Shown: one piece after another, positions 1 through 12,600 of the stretch | How the letters are laid out: every line of letters starts with the position of its first letter | Position numbering within the stretch: the stretch's first letter is position 1 | DNA from: Paenibacillus kribbensis | GTDB taxonomy: Bacteria > Bacillota > Bacilli > Paenibacillales > Paenibacillaceae | NCBI RefSeq assembly: GCF_002240415.1 | Contig: NZ_CP020028.1 | Location: 5,542,501-5,606,500, forward strand | Direction: 5' to 3' | DNA length: 64,000 nucleotides | Program-made: the position numbers and the translations under genes | Notes under the pieces: generated by a model | Databases searched by the model: none | Seen by the model: only the letters and a program-made list of their open reading frames with translations | What the model was told of the DNA's origin: nothing

Positions 1-3000
1 AGCATTTTGTCTTTGACTCGCTCCCTGTCAGCTGGATCGGCGAGGAATGATTTGTACTGGTCCCCAATGCTGTTCAGAACCACCTCGACAATCTCTTCAA
101 GCTGCTCTGGCGTCGATTCATCCTTGGATGTTTTTCTCATAGCATCCACCATTATGAGGTCGCTGACATGGTGACCTTGGCTTTCCATGGCTTTGGCCAC
201 CTCGAAGGCGAGATTTCCTCCGAGTGAGTACCCCAGGAAAACATATGGGCCCTCTGCTTGAATACCCGTGATGGCATCCACATATCGATCCAGCATATCT
301 TGACCTTGAACATGGTCGCCGATAAATTCGAACCCGTATACTTCACAATGTCCTTCCAGCTCTCTGGCCATCTCATAGTACCCCAGAGAGTAGCCGACCC
401 GAGGAGGGAAGCAAAACACTTTAAGCGTTCCTTTCCCTGGGAAGTGGATAATTTCCATTTCTTCTTCATCAGGAGCAGCTGTTGACCGAAGCTTGGAAAT
501 TTCATGTGCCATTTCCTCCACAGTCGGAAGATTGAACACGAGCTGGAGCGGGAGCTGTACGCCCATGCTGGAAGAGATTTTCTGGATCAATCCCAACACT
601 TTCAGGGAATGGCCCCCAAGCTCGAAGAAGTGATCCTTGACTCCGATTTCCTGCACGCCGAGTACCTCGGTCCAAATCTGCGCCAGTTCTACTTCTGTCG
701 GTGTACGCGGCGGGATATACTCCGCTGTGCTCCGTAGGAGTGCTTCCGGTGCCGGCAGCGCTTTGCGATCCAATTTGCCGTTCGGATTCAGCGGCATTTG
801 CGCCAACTGTACGAAAGCAGTCGGAATCATGTAGCTTGGCAGCTCGCTGGCCAGTGCCTCACGCAACACGCCCGCTGCTACTCCCTCCTCGGCCACAAAG
901 TATGCGCAAAGCTGAGTGCTTCCAGTGGCGTCAGCCAGTGCAAGGACGACTGCTTCCTGCACAGACGGCACTTTAAGAATTTGTGCTTCCACTTCTCCCA
1001 GTTCAATGCGGTAACCCCGGATTTTTACCTGGTGATCAATCCGCCCCAAATACTCAATATTCCCGTCTGGCAGCCATCGTGCCAAATCGCCTGTTCGGTA
1101 AATCCGTGCTCCCGGCTTGTACGGGTGAGGAATGAACTTCTCTGCCGTCAGGTCCGGCTGATTGAAGTACCCTCGCGCTACCCCTTCGCCTGCAATGCAG
1201 AGCTCTCCTGGCACACCTACAGGTGATACCTGAGAAGCACTGTCCATCATCCATACTTGGACGTTAGCGTACGGTTTACCGATAGGTACATGCGTTAGAG
1301 CAGCAGTCTCAGGGCTCGTTGTATACCGGGTTGCATATACGGCTGCTTCCGTAGGACCGTAGATGTTCTCCAGCACTGCGTATGGAGATACTTTGTAGTA
1401 CTCTTCCACAAGCTTGACAGGCAGCGTCTCGCCGCAGGCAAACAGGTATTTCAATGTAAGGAACCCTTGAGTGCCGCTTTCTTTCAAGTATTGAACGAGA
1501 ACACTGAGCATCGACGGCACCAGGTTGAGATGCGTGATCTGATTTGCATCCACGGCCTTCAGCAGTGCCACCGGGTCTTTGTCCGCGCCCTGCGGCAGGA
1601 TCACGAGAGCTCCCTGCCCAAAGAACCAGCAGAACAGCTCCGGTACGGAGAAGTCAAAGGTGAATGTCGTTTTGAGCAGGAATCGGTCGCCTTCCAACAT
1701 CGGATATTCAGCTTCCAACTGGCTCAGCGTATGAACGGCAGAGCGATGCTCAATCATTACACCTTTCGGCTTGCCGGTCGAACCTGACGTGTAAATGATA
1801 TACGCCAGATGCTCCGGCCCCGCAATTGGCTCCAGATTGGAGCTATCAGCATGATATGCCTGCGGATCATCAAGTGCCAGGAGCGTGCCGGTGAACGGAA
1901 AACGATCTTTGAGATGATTTTTCGTCAGCAGAAGCTTCGCCCCTGAATCCTCCAGCATGTGGCGAATACGATCTTCCGGGAACTCCGGATCAATCGGTAC
2001 ATAGGCCCCGCCAGCTTTTAGAATGGCATGAATGCCAATGATCATCTCAAGCGAGCGCTCAACCATGATGCCGACTGGTTGGTCCGGTTTGACCCCTTGA
2101 GCACGCAGCGTACGTGCAAGACGGTTCGCCTGCTGATGCAGCTCTCCGTAGGTAAGCTCCGTTTCACCGTAAATAAGGGCTGTTCGATCCGGTGTGAGCG
2201 CAGCCTTTTCCTCAAATATGCTGTGAAGGGTCTTCTCACGCGGATAAGGAGCTGCTGTATCTCCCCACACTTCGATAATCTGCGCCTTCTCCTGTGCCGT
2301 GATCATGTCCAGGTCGCCAACCGGGATGTGCGGGTTATCGAGCACTTGTTCAAGCAGACGCACCAAATGTCCCTGGAGCCGACGAATGGTTTCCGCTTCA
2401 AACACGAGCGCGTTGTATCTCATATGAAGCTCGAGCTGTGCACCCGGCTCAATGGTCAGAACAAAATCATAGTTCGTTTGTTCGAACGCTTCGATAACGG
2501 TAATCTCCATCTCACCCGAATCGTCTTGTCTCAACTGGCCGAGCCGCTCTTCCACCGGATAGTTTTCAAACACCATGACGTGGTTGATCAAGCTTTGCTT
2601 TTGTCCAGTTAGCGCCTGGATTTCATAAAGCGGATACGTATCGTAAGAATGAGAGGCCAAATACTGCTCTTGCAGCTTTTTCAGCAATTGCGCGAAGGTC
2701 TCCTCTTCCTCGGTTTGAACCCGAACGGGAATTGTATTGATAAACAGGCCGACCATATTCTCAATACCCGGTATTTCTGCAGGTCTTCCCGATACTACGT
2801 TTCCGAAAACGACATCCCGGCTGTTATTGTACCGTTGCAATAGAATTCCCCATACAGCCTGCATCAGCATGCTAACCGTTACTTGATGCTGCTTGGCCAA
2901 TAACTCAATCTGCTTGGCCATATCCTCACCGAGATCGCAGACAACATATTCCAGGCTATACCCTTCGACTTTGCCTTGGGCTTTCCCTTGCGGCAATAGC

Positions 3001-3614
3001 GTTTGTTGTTCATAGTCTTCCAGATACTTGCTCCAATAATCGGCAGCTTTCCCGGCATCCTGACGATCCAGCCACTCGATATAGGTGCTGTAGGACGGCA
3101 CTGGGGGAAGCTCTGGTTGCCTTTGCTCCAGAATCGCCGTATAGTGCTCGAATATTTCTTGCATCAGAAGCGGCACGCACCAGCCATCGATAATAATATG
3201 ATGGAAGCTCCAGATCAGGTTGTAGTTTTCTTCGCCGGTACGGAGGATCGAGATGCGCAGCAGCGCATCCTGGGTCAGATCAAACCCTTTCGCCCGATCT
3301 CGGGCATTAAAGCTTTCCGCATACGCATCGCGCTGCACCTGATCCATACCGCGCAAATCCTCATAATAAAATTCACCTTGCTTGCTGCGGAATACAATTT
3401 GTACAGGCTCGGCCAAACCATTGTAAAAATTGGTGCGCAGTGCGTCGTGGCGCTGCATTAAGGCATCCAGACTCTCGGAGAATACTTGGATGTCCAGACT
3501 TCCTTGAATGCCATAAGTCGATTGTTCGAAGTAAGAACCCGAATTCGACTCCAGCAGATTCAGGAACAGCATGCCCTTTTGCATCGGCGCCAGCTTATAT
3601 ACATTTTCGATCTT
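1..3614 (-). other. NRPS module 7 and thioesterase (truncated)
   Basis: The C domain begins [12 protein letters not shown] with HHIIIDG, the D-donor type. The A domain (about 2270-770) reads D-F-P-N-F-C-I-V-Y-K, which fits none of the standard codes I know. By position it corresponds to the last fusaricidin module, which was reported to activate D-Ala directly and has no E domain. There is none here either. The T domain has GGHSLKV near 620. The type I thioesterase starts near 490 and contains GYSLG with the nucleophilic Ser at 225-227; its Asp and His lie partly beyond the edge. Confidence 0.83.
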
Positions 3615-6600
3615 GCCGACATGCCGGGTTTGTTGCACAAGCTGCTCCAGTTCCTCCATGCTGAGATCCGAAAGCAGCAGATCGCTCGGCGTCAGTTCTG
3701 ACTGCTCTTTACTCGCGCAGTGTAGGATGATTGCCCGAAGGCTGCTCTGAATCAGCTCAGCCAACTTCTCCATCGTCTCCTTGCGGTAGTGGTTTCCGCA
3801 ATAGCTGATGGCTAGCTTCAACACACCTTCCGAAATCATACCGTTGATGTCCAGTACATAATTTCGCGTGCTGTTTTCGCTAATCGCGACGCCCGTTGAA
3901 TAAGGCGAAATGTGCAGCTTATTACTGTCCAAATCCTGGTCAAACTGCCCCAGATAGTTGAAGCTGATTTCCGGCTGAAGACGCAGAGCGTTATCCTCAT
4001 TCTCGCCGTTGCCGGACAGGTAGGTCAAAATGCCATACCCGATGCCCTTATTCGGAATGCGGCGAAGCCCTTCCTTCACACGCTTGATGCGACGCGAAAC
4101 GTCTTGTTCGGCCCCCATCTCCAACACAACCGGATATTGGCTCGTAAACCAGCCTACGGTCCGGGTGATGTCAGTATCCGGAATGATCGGTTCCCGGCCG
4201 TGTCCTTCCAGATTTACCAACACTTCTTCTGTTCCCGTCCAGGCATGAACCGCCATACCCAAAGCGGTCAGCAGCAAGTCGTTTACTTCTGTGTTGTAAG
4301 CGTGGTTAGCCTGCTTCAGCAGCAGCAGGGTCTCCTCCTCGCTCCACCCAGCTACTACCGTTTCGCTGTCACGAACCTGGGCTACAGGGTGAGCAAAATC
4401 CTTCGGCAGCGGTTCGGTGGCTGCTGCCGTCTGCACGATCTGTCGCCAGTACTCCCGCTCGCTTGCCATCGCTGGACTTGCCGCATACCGTGGCAATTGT
4501 TGCGCCCATGTGCGGAACGAGTCCGTTTTATGCGGCAGCCGGATTTCCTGACCACTTACTGCCTGCTCATAGCCTGTGGCGATATCCTCGAACAATATCC
4601 GCCAGGATACTCCGTCCACCGCCAGATGGTGGATGACGATCAGCAAATGGTCGCCGTCCGCGCAGTGGAACAGTCCCAGCTTCAGCAGCGGCCCTTCGCT
4701 CAGGTTTATGCTGCGCTGAATCTCGCTTGCTTTCGCTTCGATGGCGGCTGCGCAGTCGACCTCGCCTCGGAAGTCCGCGATGTCGAGTGTGTACAGATCG
4801 CCCTCGCTGGCGCCACGGTTCCACGCTTCATATCCTCGATCCGCCTGGCGGAACACGAGCCGCAGCGCATCGTGATGCTTGGAAATTTTGTCCATCGTTC
4901 GGCGTAGCGCCGTCAGCTCAAAGCCTTCTGCCCGATACAGCATGATCGCATGGTTATAGTGATGCGGATCAACAGGCGTCTGTTCGAAGAACCAGCGCTG
5001 AATCGGGAGCAGCGGTGTTTCGCCCGTCACTCCCCCTTGATCGGCGATGCGTTCGGCGGTTTGCGCATGCGGGCTAAGTTCTACGATGGTCGAATACTTG
5101 AACAAATGTTTCATATCCAGCTTGTAGCCAGCTTGCAGCAGTCTCGAGGACACCTGGATCGACTTGATCGAATCGCCCCCAAGGTCAAAGAAGTTGTCGT
5201 GAATGCCGATTCTTTCGACACCGAGCACGCCCTGCCAAACGGTAGTCAGCGCTTGCTCTACCGCTGTCCGCGGAGCCTCATAGACGGTTCCGGTCGGCAA
5301 GCTGCTTTCAGGCGCAGGCAGCGCTTTGCGATCGATTTTCCCGTTGGGCGTATATGGCAACCGCTCCAGCTGCACGAAGTACGACGGAATCATATAGCTT
5401 GGAAGCTCCTGCGCCAGCGCTCCACGGAGCTCGCTTGCCGTCAACGGACGGTCAGCAACCAAATACGCGCATAGCTGCTTTTGCCCGTCCTCACTCGTAC
5501 GAGCCGTTACGACGGCTTCTTGCACAGCCTCCACTTTCACCAGCTGCGCTTCCACCTCGCCTAGCTCGATTCGGTAGCCGCGTATTTTCACTTGCTCGTC
5601 GATTCGTCCTAAATATTCGATGTTTCCGTCCGCCTGCCAGCGGGCCAGATCCCCTGTCCGATACATCCGCCCGCCTGGCGCAAACGGATTGTCCACGAAT
5701 TTCTCCGCCGTCAGCTCAGGACGGTTCAGGTAGCCTAGAGCGACTCCGTCTCCGGCAATGTACATCTCTCCGGGTACGCCCGGCGGTACCAGATTGCGCT
5801 GCGAATCGAGCAAATAAATGTACACGTTGTCGGCCGGAACCCCAATCGATACGGACTCCTTCGTATCCCTGACAGGATCGTAGAGGTAAATCATGCATCC
5901 GACTACCGTTTCGGTCGGCCCGTATTCGTTGAAAATTTCGATGTTTCCGCCAAACAGATCAGAGATGTTTTTCGCCAAATGAGTGCTGAGGTTTTCTCCG
6001 CCTACGATCATTTTTCGAATTCTGGATTGTTCGGGCATCTTCATGTCTTTGATCAGGCTCAAATGCGTCGGCGTCAGCTTAAGAATGTCCACCTGATTGT
6101 CCTCGATGATCTGCTGGATTAACGTCCCCTTATCCGCTCCTTCGTAAATGATGATCGTATTGCCTGTGATAAGCGGCGTAAATATTGACGTAAGCGTCAA
6201 ATCGAAAGAAATCGATGAATACAGCGGAAAATCAAGCTTTTCCTCGCCTACATACATTTTTTTCGCCCACCAAATATAGTTGACCAAGCCTTGCTGCGTA
6301 ATCATGGTTCCCTTAGGCAGCCCTGTAGTACCAGAAGTGTAAATGAGATACATCAGATCCTTCGGCTTGACCGTGATGCCCGGATTGGAACGGTCTTCCG
6401 CATATGCCTGGCTGCTGTCCAAATCCATCATCTTGCCTTCGAAGCCCGCCAAGTCAGGCTTTTCCCGCCGTAAGTGACTTTGCGTAAGCAGCAGCTTTGC
6501 ACCCGAGTCTTTTAAAATATAGTGAATCCGCTCTTCCGGATATTCCGGGTCAATTGGCACATAAGCGCCACCGGCCTTCAAAATTCCGAAAATTCCGATC

Positions 6601-9600
6601 ACCATTTCCAGCGAACGTTCGACCATCAGGCCGACGAACTGCTCCGACCGAACGCCTTCGGCGCGCAACGCATGCGCCAGCTGGTTCACCCGATCGTTTA
6701 GCTCGCGATACGTTAGCCGGCTTTCCCCGAACACAACCGCCGTCTGCTCCGGCGTCCGCTCCACTTGCTCCTCGAACATCTGATGAATTGGTTTATCCAT
6801 CGGATAGTCAACCGCGGATGCGTTGAATTGCTCCAGAATCTGCGCTTGCTCCGGAGCCGTGATGATCGCTATCTCCGACAGCTTCATCTCAGGCGCACTC
6901 ACCACCGCATTGATCACCTGCACAAAATGATTCGCGATCCGTTCGGCCGTTTCCCGCCGGAACAGCGCGCTGGCGTACTCAAGGCTGCAGACGAGTTCCT
7001 CGCCTTGCTCCGCTATGAGGAGCGTCAGATCAAATTTGGCAGTTGGGTTCTCATACGCATACGGCTTGAATTGCAATCCGGCAATCTCCCGTTCGCTCTG
7101 CTCCGTATTTTGCAGCACAAACATCGTATCAAACAGCGGATTTCGACTCATATCCCGATTCACATTGAGCTTCGCAACCAATTCCTCGAACGGATAGTCC
7201 TGATGCTCGTACGCTTGCAGTGAAGTTTCTTTGACTTCCTGCAAATAGTCAAGAAACGTTTTCTCGCCAGACGGATAATTGCGGAGTGCAAGTGTGCCGA
7301 CAAACATCCCAATCATACCTTCCAGATCACTGTGCGGTCTTCCCGCAATCGGGCTGCCGACAATCACATCTTCCTGGCCGGTATATTTGTGTAAAAGCGT
7401 CGTATATGCGGACAGCAGCACCATATACAAGGTCGATCCGGTACTTGCCGCAAGCTGTTGTAAAGCACGGCTTTGAGCAGCGTCGATCACAAAATCGACC
7501 TGTTTTCCTGCAAAGCTTCGCTGCGCCGGACGAGTTTCATCCATCGGCAAATCAAGCATCGGCAGCTCGCCGCGGAATACGTCCAGCCAATAGGCTTCCT
7601 GCTTGTCAATCCGCTCGCTTTGCATCTCCATTTGCTGCCATACTGCATAATCTTTGTATTGAATCCGCAGCTCCGGCAGCTCGCTTCCCTCGTACATCTG
7701 AATAAATTCCTCGGTCAACACGCCCATCGAAGTACCATCGGAGATGATATGATGCATATCAAACAGCAACAGATGGCGATCTTGCTGCAGCTTGATCAAT
7801 CCGGCCCGCAGAAGCGGTGCCTGCTGCAAATCGAACGGGCGAATAAAGTCTCGAATGCGGACTTTTGCTTCATCTTCCCGGGCCTCGGCATATTCCACTG
7901 CAAAAGGCACTTCCTCATGCACCCGCTGCACCGGCTCGCCGTTCACGACATCGAAGCTCGTTCTTAGCGTCTCATGCCGGCTTATTAGTCGGCGGAACGC
8001 CGCTTCCAGCCGCGTGCGGTCCAGTTTCCCTTCTACCGTCATAACGCCCGGCATATTGTAGCTGATTTCTCCGCCTTCGAGCTGGCTCAGCACGTACAAT
8101 CGTTTCTGTGCCGAAGATGCCGGATAGTAGCTTCGTTCTCCGGCAGCCGGGATAGAGGCATAGGCTGCTTGATCCCGGCTTGCCATGAGCTCGGCCATCT
8201 CCGCAATGGTAGGAAATTGGAACACTTCCCGCAAGGAAAGAAGGCCGTTCATCTCTTTCTGGATGCGGGCAATCAGAAGCGTGGCACGCAAGGAGTGTCC
8301 TCCGATTTCAAAGAAGTTGTCCTTGATCCCTACACGCCCCACGCCAAGGACGCCCTTCCAGATCTGCGCCAGCCGCGTTTCCATAGGCGTTGTTGGCGCC
8401 TCGTACTTCGCGCCTGTCAACAGATTGCCTTCGGGCACAGGCAGCGCCTTGCGGTCAATTTTTCCATTCGGGCTCAGCGGCATATGCTCAAGCTGTACGA
8501 AGTACGATGGGATCATATAACTCGGAAGCTCCTGTGCCAGTGCTCCACGGAGCTCGCTTGCCGTCAGCTCTGCATTCGCCGTAAAGTACGCGCACATCTG
8601 CTTCTGACCGCTTTCGTCTTCCCGCGCTACGACGACCGTCTCCTGCACAGCCTCCACTTTCAACAGCTGTGTTTCCACTTCTCCGAGTTCAATCCGGTAG
8701 CCGCGTATTTTCACCTGATGGTCGATCCGTCCCAAATATTCGATATTCCCGTCCGCCTGCCAGCGGGCCAGGTCTCCCGTCCGGTACATCCGCTCGCCCG
8801 GTACGAACGGGTTGTCCACGAATTTCTCCGCCGTCAACTCAGGTCGGTTGAGATACCCTCGCGCGACCCCGTCTCCCGCGATGCACAGCTCGCCTGGCAC
8901 GCCAATCGGCTGCAGCTTTCCGCTTTCGCTAACGATATACAGCTGTATATTTGAGATCGGCTTACCGATCGGAACCGTCCGGTACGTTTCGTCCGCTTGC
9001 AAGTTAAAGTACGACACGTCCACCGTTGCTTCCGTCGGTCCATACAAATTCACCAGTTTCGCCTGGCTGACTGGCGCAACGTATTGCTGGAACCGCGCCG
9101 CCGCATTCGGTGTTAATGCTTCCCCGCTTGCAAATACTTGCTTCAGCGAAGCCAGCTTGCTTTGCGCTGGCTCTCCTTGACGCTCGATGTGCTCCAGGAA
9201 GGCGTTTAGCATTGCCGGTACGAAATGCATCGTGCTGATCTTTTGTGCAGCGATCGTCTCCACAATCACTTCCGGGTCTTTCTCCCCACCGACCGGAAGC
9301 AGACACATGCTCGCTCCTACGAACGACCACCAGAACAGCTCCCATACGGAAACGTCGAACGTGATCGCTGTTTTTTGCAGTATCATATCTCCCGCATCCA
9401 GCGGATACGCATCCTGCATCCAGGTCAAGCGGTTGATCACCGACCCGTGTTCGATCATGACGCCTTTCGGCTTGCCTGTTGATCCCGATGTATAAATGAC
9501 ATACGCGATGTCCCGAGGCCCGGCAATCGGCGCCAGATTCGAGCCGTCCTGCGCGTACGCTTGCGCTTCGTCCAGCTTCAAAGTCCGGCCCGCGAAGCTG

Positions 9601-12600
9601 ATGCGGCCCTGCAAATGGCTTTGCAACAGGAGCAGCTTCGCCCCCGAATCTTCCAGCATGTAACGGATGCGCTCTTCCGGGTAGTCTGGATCAATCGGTA
9701 CGTAGGCTCCTCCAGCTTTTAATATGGCGAAAATACCCACCATCATGTCCAGCGAACGCTCGGCCATCAACCCGACGAGCTGATCAGCCTGCACGCCTTC
9801 GGCCCGCAAGGTGCGCGCCAGCCGGTTCGCCCGCTCGTTCAACTCGCGATACGTTAAGCGGCTTTCCCCGAACACAACCGCCGTCTGCTCCGGTGTTCGC
9901 TCCGCTTGCTCCTCAAACATCTGATAGATCGTCTTATCCTTCGGATAGTCAGCCGCGGTCGCGTTGAATTGCTTCAGAATCTGCACCATTTCTTCCCGGG
10001 TAACCAGTTCAAGCTCACTCACAAGCAAGTTTGGATTGGCTGTAATTTGCTCCAGCACATGCACGAAATGCCCTTGCATTCGCTCAACACCCGCTTGCTT
10101 GTAAACAAGGCTATTGTATCGGAAGCTAATCCGAACGGCTTCGCCCGGGATGACGATCAGATTGAAATCGTAGCTCGTTTGATCGAACATGCTGACGTTC
10201 GTAATTTCAAAAGCATCCTCATCAGCGCTGGCCGACTGCTCGATTTGCTGTTCCATAGGATAGTTTTCAAATACCATAATATGGGAAATCAAGCTTTGCT
10301 TCTGTTCGGTTCGCGCCTGAATTTCATAGAGCGGATACGTATCGTAAGCGTTCGATGCCAGAGCCTGCTCCTGGGTTGCTTTCAGCACATCTGCGAAAGC
10401 TGCGCCTTCGTCAGCACAGACGCGAACCGGGATCGTATTGATAAACAGGCCGATCATCGTTTCGATTCCAGTTATTTCTGCAGGCCTTCCGGATACGACG
10501 CTGCCGAAAACAACATCCCTACTGCTGTTGTACCTTTGCAGAACAAGGCCCCAAGCGGTTTGCATCAACGTGTTGATTGTTACTTGATACTGTTTGGAGA
10601 TTGATTCCATTCGGCGAGTTAGTTCCTCGCCCAAGTCGCAAATGAGTTCTTCCGACACATAGCCCTCTGTTCTGCTTTGCGGGTTCTCCTGAATCTCTTG
10701 CGGCAGCTGCGTTTGCTGCTCGTAGCCCTCCAAATACTTGCTCCAGTATGTGGCCGCTTCTTCCAGGTTTTGCCGATCCAGCCATTCGATATATTGACTG
10801 TACGGCAGGACGACGGAAAGCTCCGGCTGCCGCTGCTCCTGGATTGCAGCATAATGCTCGAATACCTCCTGCATCATGATCGGCACGCACCAGCCATCCA
10901 TAATGATGTGATGGAAACTCCAATAGAATCGGTACGTCTGTTCTCCGGTTCGCAAAACCGAAACACGCAACAGCGCATCCTGTGCCAAATCGAATCCTGC
11001 CGTCATATCGTTAACACTGAACGCCTGAGCATACGTCTCGCGTGCGGCTTCCTCCAGTTCGCGTAGATCTTCGTAGTAAAATCCGCACGACTTGTGCCGA
11101 TAGACGACCTGTACGGGCTCAGCCAGCCCGCTGTAAAAGCTGGTGCGCAGCACGTCGTGCCGTTGCACAAGGGCATCCAGACTTTGGACAAAGACATCAA
11201 CGTCCAAGCTTCCTTGAAGGCTGAACACCGCTTGCTCGAAATAAGCTGTCGAACCCGGCTCCAGTTGACTGTGGAACAGCATGCCTTTCTGCATCGATGT
11301 GAGCTTGTACACATTTTCGACCTCACCGATATGCGCGGTTTGTTGCACAAGCTGCTCCAGTTCCTCCATGCTGAGATCCGAAAGCAGCAGATCGCTCGGC
11401 GTCAGCTCCGTCTGCTCTTTATCCGCGCAGTGCAGGATCACTTCCCGGAGACTCGTACGGAGGAGATCAGAAAGTTTTTCAACCGTTTCTTTGCGGTATT
11501 GCCGCCCATTGTAATCAATTGTCAGCGACAAGACACCCAGCGAGATCATGCCGTTAATATCCAGCGTATAGCGCTGTGCCATCTTCTCGCTTATGGAAGC
11601 TCCGACCGAATAAGGCGAAATGTGCAGCTTGTTACTATCCAAGTCCTGGTCGAACTGCCCCAGATAGTTGAAGCTGATTTCCGGCTGAAGACGCAGAGCG
11701 TTATCCTCATTCTCGCCGTTGCCGGACAGGTAGGTCAAAATGCCATACCCGATGCCTTTATTCGGAATGCGGCGAAGCCCTTCCTTCACACGCTTGATGC
11801 GACGCGAAACGTCTTGTTCGGCCCCCATCTCCAGCACAACCGGATATTGGCTCGTAAACCAGCCTACGGTCCGGGTGATGTCAGTATCCGGAATGATCGG
11901 TTCCCGTCCATGTCCCTCCAGACTTACCAGTACTTGCTCTGTTCCTGTCAAGGCATGAACCGCCATACCCAAAGCGGTCAGCAGCAAGTCGTTTACTTCT
12001 GTACTGTAGGCGTGGTTGGCCTGCTTCAGCAGCAGCGAGGTCTCCTCCTCGCTCCATTGCACGGTGACCGTTTCGCCCTCGATTCGGGTCGGGTTATCGT
12101 GCATTTCATCTTTCGGTAGCGGGTCAGTCGCTGCTGCCGTCTGCACGATCTGCCGCCAGTACTCCCGCTCGCTTGCCATCGCCGGACTTGCCGCATATTG
12201 TGGCAACTGCTGCGCCCATGTGCGGAACGAGTCCGTTTTATGTGGCAGCCGGATTTCCCGACCGCTTGCCGCCTGCTCATAGCCTGTGGCGATATCCTCG
12301 AACAATATTCGCCAGGATACCCCGTCCACCGCCAGATGGTGAATGACGATCAGCAAATGGTCGCCGTCCGCGCAGTGGAACAGTCCCAGCTTCAGCAGCG
12401 GCCCTTCGCTCAGGCTTATGCTGCGCTGAATCTCGCTTGCTCTCGCTTCGATGGCGGCTGCGCAATCGGCCTCGCCTCGGAAGTCCGCGATGTCGAGCGT
12501 ATACAGCTCGCCCTCGCTGGCGCCGCGGTTCCACGCTTCGTATCCGCGATCCGCCTGACGGAACACGAGCCGCAGCGCATCGTGATGCTCGGCAATCCTA

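Noticed and set aside
3912..4907. Long plus-strand open frame (331 codons) inside the NRPS, with close counterparts at 11094-12119 and 23469-24479
   Set aside because: These are antisense shadows of conserved NRPS domains. They recur wherever the domain recurs, have no ribosome site of note, and their translation resembles no known family.
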